Origin: Gemmatimonadota bacterium
Lineage (GTDB): Bacteria > Gemmatimonadota > Gemmatimonadetes > Gemmatimonadales > Gemmatimonadaceae
DNA: 64,000 bases
NCBI GenBank assembly: GCA_020161135.1
Contig: JAIUOB010000002.1
Span: forward strand, 62,001 to 126,000
Direction of reading: 5' to 3'
The notes beneath the pieces are model-generated. The model worked only from the letters and a program-made list of their open reading frames with translations. It was not told the DNA's origin and ran no database searches. Shown here piece by piece: positions 61,670-64,000 of this stretch (positions are counted from its first letter, which is position 1; each line of letters begins with the position of its first letter). Position numbers and translations under genes: made by a program.

Positions 61670-62998
61670 TCAGGCGCGCGCCGGTACGGACGCCCGCGCG
61701 CGCCGCTGCGCGATGCGCGTGCGATCAGCAAGCTGCGCGAGGGCGAGGATCGAGAAGACGATCCACGAGTACGCGAAGCTGAGGAAGTAGATGGCGCCCG
61801 CCATGCCGAGCACCCCTGCGAGCAACTCGGGTCGCGCGTGGTCGGGCGGCACGCCCGACCGCTTGTCGAAGGTGGTCCAGCGGAAGCCGGCCACCGTGGC
61901 GCGCCAGATCATGAGCAGGAACATCGCGAGCCCCGGCAATCCCAGCTCGGCCGCGGCCTGGATGTAGGCGTTGTGCGCCGTACTCCACTTGCCGTGCCAG
62001 CCGTCGCGCGCAATGGATTCGCCTTCCGCGGTCTCGAAGTTGCCGAGCCCGACACCGAGGATGGGGTTCTTCAGGGCATAGCCGACGCCGCGCTTCCAGA
62101 TCTCTTCGCGACCGAAGTAGGCGTAGCTGTTGTAGTCGTTGGACAGGTCGGTGAGCGTCGTGAAGCGATCACGCGTGGCCTGCGGCGCGGTGAACCAGAA
62201 CGCCACGAGCCCCAGCGCCGCGACACTCAGCCAGATGGCGCGCTTCGCGCCCGGCACGGCGAGCACGAACACGCCCGCGGTGAGGAGGAGCGAGAGGAAG
62301 CCACCGCGCGATCCGGTCTTGAAGATGACCAGCGTGGTGATGCCGGCGCAGCCGAGGAAGATGAGCTTGCTGAGCCCCTTGCCCTTGCGCGCAGCGCCCA
62401 GCGCCAGCGCGGTACTCATGGCCATGACGGCCGCGAGGTCGTTGGCGTCGAGCGAGCCGCCGAACGACAGGCGACCGATCCAGGACCCCTGGTTCTGGAT
62501 GATGGCGATCACACCGACGATGGCGCCGGTGATGGCGATGGCACGGATGAGCCAGTCGAGGACCCGCTCCGTGGCCGGCAGCATCGCGAAAGCCGCCGTG
62601 ATGAAGATGACCGTGTAGATCACCTTGATGGTCTCGATGCCCGCGCCGATGTACAGCGCCTGCGGAATCGAGGCGATGCCCCACAGCAGGTAAAGCGCCG
62701 TGATCTTGACGAGCGGATCGGCGGTGATGCGCGCGCGCTGATCGGGCGTGGCGCGCACCAGCAGGAAGATGAAGCCACCGGTGCCAAACAGGACGGCCGG
62801 GCGTAGGAACTTCGAGACCGACGGCACCGCCTCGTGAATGCGAAACGCGAGGACCGCCACCATGAGCGCCACGGGCACGAGCATGACCAACGGCGCCGCG
62901 GTGCTGGCCGCAACGGCGCGCAGGCGTGGCCTCGGGCGTCCCGCCATGGCGGGACGCATCGGCGTGCCAGGACGCTGCGGCCGAACGGCTGTGGTCAC
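61670..62998 (-). CDS. O-antigen ligase/Wzy-type polymerase
   Basis: 442 residues from GTG 62998 (GTGA overlap with epsI). About 11-12 membrane helices with a large periplasmic loop: WSTAHNAYIQAAAELGLPGL carries the conserved His of the Wzy_C/O-antigen-ligase domain, and ILGVGLGNFETAEG the usual Gly-rich block before it. SRGGFLSLLLTAG is the conserved Arg-containing helix start. It polymerises or transfers lipid-linked repeat units on the periplasmic face. In an exosortase-linked locus with flippase, initiating transferase and two glycosyltransferases, polymerase is the best role. Confidence 0.92.
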   Translation of the reverse strand: MTTAVRPQRPGTPMRPAMAGRPRPRLRAVAASTAAPLVMLVPVALMVAVLAFRIHEAVPSVSKFLRPAVLFGTGGFIFLLVRATPDQRARITADPLVKITALYLLWGIASIPQALYIGAGIETIKVIYTVIFITAAFAMLPATERVLDWLIRAIAITGAIVGVIAIIQNQGSWIGRLSFGGSLDANDLAAVMAMSTALALGAARKGKGLSKLIFLGCAGITTLVIFKTGSRGGFLSLLLTAGVFVLAVPGAKRAIWLSVAALGLVAFWFTAPQATRDRFTTLTDLSNDYNSYAYFGREEIWKRGVGYALKNPILGVGLGNFETAEGESIARDGWHGKWSTAHNAYIQAAAELGLPGLAMFLLMIWRATVAGFRWTTFDKRSGVPPDHARPELLAGVLGMAGAIYFLSFAYSWIVFSILALAQLADRTRIAQRRARASVPARA

Positions 62999-63630
62999 GG
63001 CATGACCTCGTTCACCGCCTTCGAGAGTTGCACCGACCAGCGCATCGCGCGCGCGTCATCCTCGGGGGTGATGGGCACGTTGTTGGCAATGGGCATGACG
63101 ATGCGCACGAGCGCCTCCTCGGTGCGGCCGGTGAGGGCGGCGTCGCGCATGAGGTTCCACTTCACCTTGTATTCGCTCGCCTCGATGCGGCCGCGACCCT
63201 GATACCAGTAGTACACCAGCGCCCGCACGCCCTTGTTGGCGAGGAGCACGCGGTTGACGGTCTGGCCGGGCGCGCCGCCCGCGAGCGGCAGCCGCGCGCT
63301 CTCCATGATCTCCCAGCCGGCGCCCGGCAGGCAGTTCTTGGGCGAGTGGATCGACTTCCCCTGCACCTGCTTGTCGTAGTAGCCGACGTACGCGGTGAAC
63401 GCGGGCATGGTGTCGCTGCCGAAGACGCGCATGACGTAGTCGGTCATGCCGGCGACCTTGCGCTCTTCTTCCGGCACCTCGAGATCGTGCGACGGGACCC
63501 CGGCGAAATCGGTGCGCAGCGTGGCGATGGGCGCCTTGGCCGGCACCGTGTACTGCTCGCGGATGCCGGAGATGAGCAGGACACCAAGGCCGAGAATGGC
63601 GACCGGCGTGAACAGGACGGTGCGGCTCAT
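62995..63630 (-). CDS. epsI: EpsI, exosortase-associated periplasmic protein
   Basis: 211 residues. One N-terminal membrane anchor (about 5-25, TVLFTPVAILGLGVLLISG) and a periplasmic EpsI/DUF3485 domain. The hallmark HSPKNCLPGAGWEIMES is present at about residues 93-109, followed by LVYYWYQGRGR and a final helix. EpsI proteins are encoded next to, or fused to, exosortases and take part in exopolysaccharide/PEP-CTERM export; their biochemistry is not settled. ATGA overlap with the exosortase gene upstream and GTGA overlap with the Wzy gene downstream show a single operon. Confidence 0.95.
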   Translation of the reverse strand: MSRTVLFTPVAILGLGVLLISGIREQYTVPAKAPIATLRTDFAGVPSHDLEVPEEERKVAGMTDYVMRVFGSDTMPAFTAYVGYYDKQVQGKSIHSPKNCLPGAGWEIMESARLPLAGGAPGQTVNRVLLANKGVRALVYYWYQGRGRIEASEYKVKWNLMRDAALTGRTEEALVRIVMPIANNVPITPEDDARAMRWSVQLSKAVNEVMP

Positions 63631-64000
63631 GCGAGGGCCTCTGTGCGGGCGGCGATACCGCCGCGAGTGAACAGGCGCTCCACGAGCCCCATGGCCCAGG
63701 CGATGCCTGCCGTGATGACGAACGCTGCGCCGAACATGACCATGCCTTCGCTGGTGTGCATGAAGCCCTCACCCATCTCCGGGCTCACGAAGTACACGAG
63801 GAAGCCGGTCAGGAACACGCGCACGCCGTTGATGATGATGGCCACCGGAATCGCCGCGAGCACCAGCAGCACGCGCGTCGGCCACTTGTCGAGGAAGAGT
63901 GCACCCAGCAGCACGCTCAGGCTGAGCAGCGCGGTGAGGGAACGCAGCCCGCTGCATGCCTCGGCCACGAACAGCTCGTGCCCCGGAATGCGGATCACAT
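63627..64000 (-). CDS. Exosortase, C-terminal part (cut by window end)
   Basis: About 124 residues remain before the stop at 63627; the true start lies beyond 64000. All three catalytic residues of exosortases are visible: Cys in LFVAEACSGLRSLTALL, Arg in IIINGVRVFLTGFL, and His in GEGFMHTSEGMVMF, with the expected membrane helices between them. Exosortase is the membrane cysteine transpeptidase-like enzyme that recognises PEP-CTERM tags such as that at 43579. Its subtype (XrtA or another) cannot be set from the fragment. It heads the operon exosortase-epsI-wzy with overlapping start/stop codons. Confidence 0.95.
   Translation of the reverse strand, partial: VIRIPGHELFVAEACSGLRSLTALLSLSVLLGALFLDKWPTRVLLVLAAIPVAIIINGVRVFLTGFLVYFVSPEMGEGFMHTSEGMVMFGAAFVITAGIAWAMGLVERLFTRGGIAARTEALA

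Overview
The window is 64 kb of very GC-rich DNA from a Gram-negative (diderm) bacterium. Gene content points to Gemmatimonadota or a close relative. It has a TamA/TamB pair, a TonB receptor, an exosortase/PEP-CTERM system, a short sigma-70 factor without region 1.1, many ATGA/GTGA gene couplings and apparently leaderless starts behind TTATCT-, TAGTTT- or TATAGG-like -10 boxes. This assignment is an inference from gene content; no rRNA gene is present. I see no tRNA, rRNA, CRISPR array, transposase, integrase or phage gene.

Region 1 (1-10.2 kb): the end of feoA, then feoB and a small Cys-rich Feo protein (ferrous iron uptake). Next come a coupled reverse-strand trio (EamA transporter, HAD phosphatase, unknown), a small conserved protein, a cytoplasmic-type NlpC/P60 peptidase and a 1281-residue GAF/PAS sensor. 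That sensor's histidine-kinase phospho-acceptor position is Asn, although its ATPase and receiver domains look intact. Region 2 (10.2-17.1 kb): tamB and a tamA/bamA-like gene for outer-membrane assembly. Region 3 (17.1-20.3 kb): a peptide-binding lipoprotein, a four-helix-bundle (S23/IVP) gene and a lone OppB-type permease whose coding sequence is abutted on both sides by a perfect 16-bp inverted repeat. Region 4 (20.3-24.7 kb): ferredoxin-NADP reductase, cobalamin adenosyltransferase, aroB, a sigma factor behind a textbook promoter, and a single-domain response regulator. Region 5 (24.7-30.6 kb): glcDEF glycolate oxidase. After glcF comes a 14-bp tandem array that makes a chain of overlapping five-codon minicistrons leading into a degenerate HAD protein; then a YgfZ-like protein.

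Region 6 (30.6-43.5 kb): a tiny lipoprotein, a MoxR/ChlI-like AAA protein (its VWA partner lies 10 kb away), a TonB receptor, a three-gene operon with a dockerin-tailed BNR-repeat protein and two proteins whose sequence pattern suggests cohesin folds, an MFS exporter, and a UDP-GlcNAc 2-epimerase. Region 7 (43.5-64 kb) is an exopolysaccharide/exosortase locus: a PEP-CTERM protein behind a near-perfect sigma-54 promoter, initiating sugar transferase, SLBB export protein, Wzz/BY-kinase, an NtrC-type activator with a histidine kinase, an MBOAT plus SGNH acylation pair, Wzx, asparagine-synthase-like amidotransferase, two glycosyltransferases, a Wzy/ligase, EpsI and the exosortase (cut by the window end). 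A citrate synthase gene sits inside this locus.

Working model: the NtrC-type regulator activates sigma-54 transcription of PEP-CTERM cargo. The Wzx/Wzy-type machinery builds an acylated exopolysaccharide, and the exosortase processes the cargo at the envelope.
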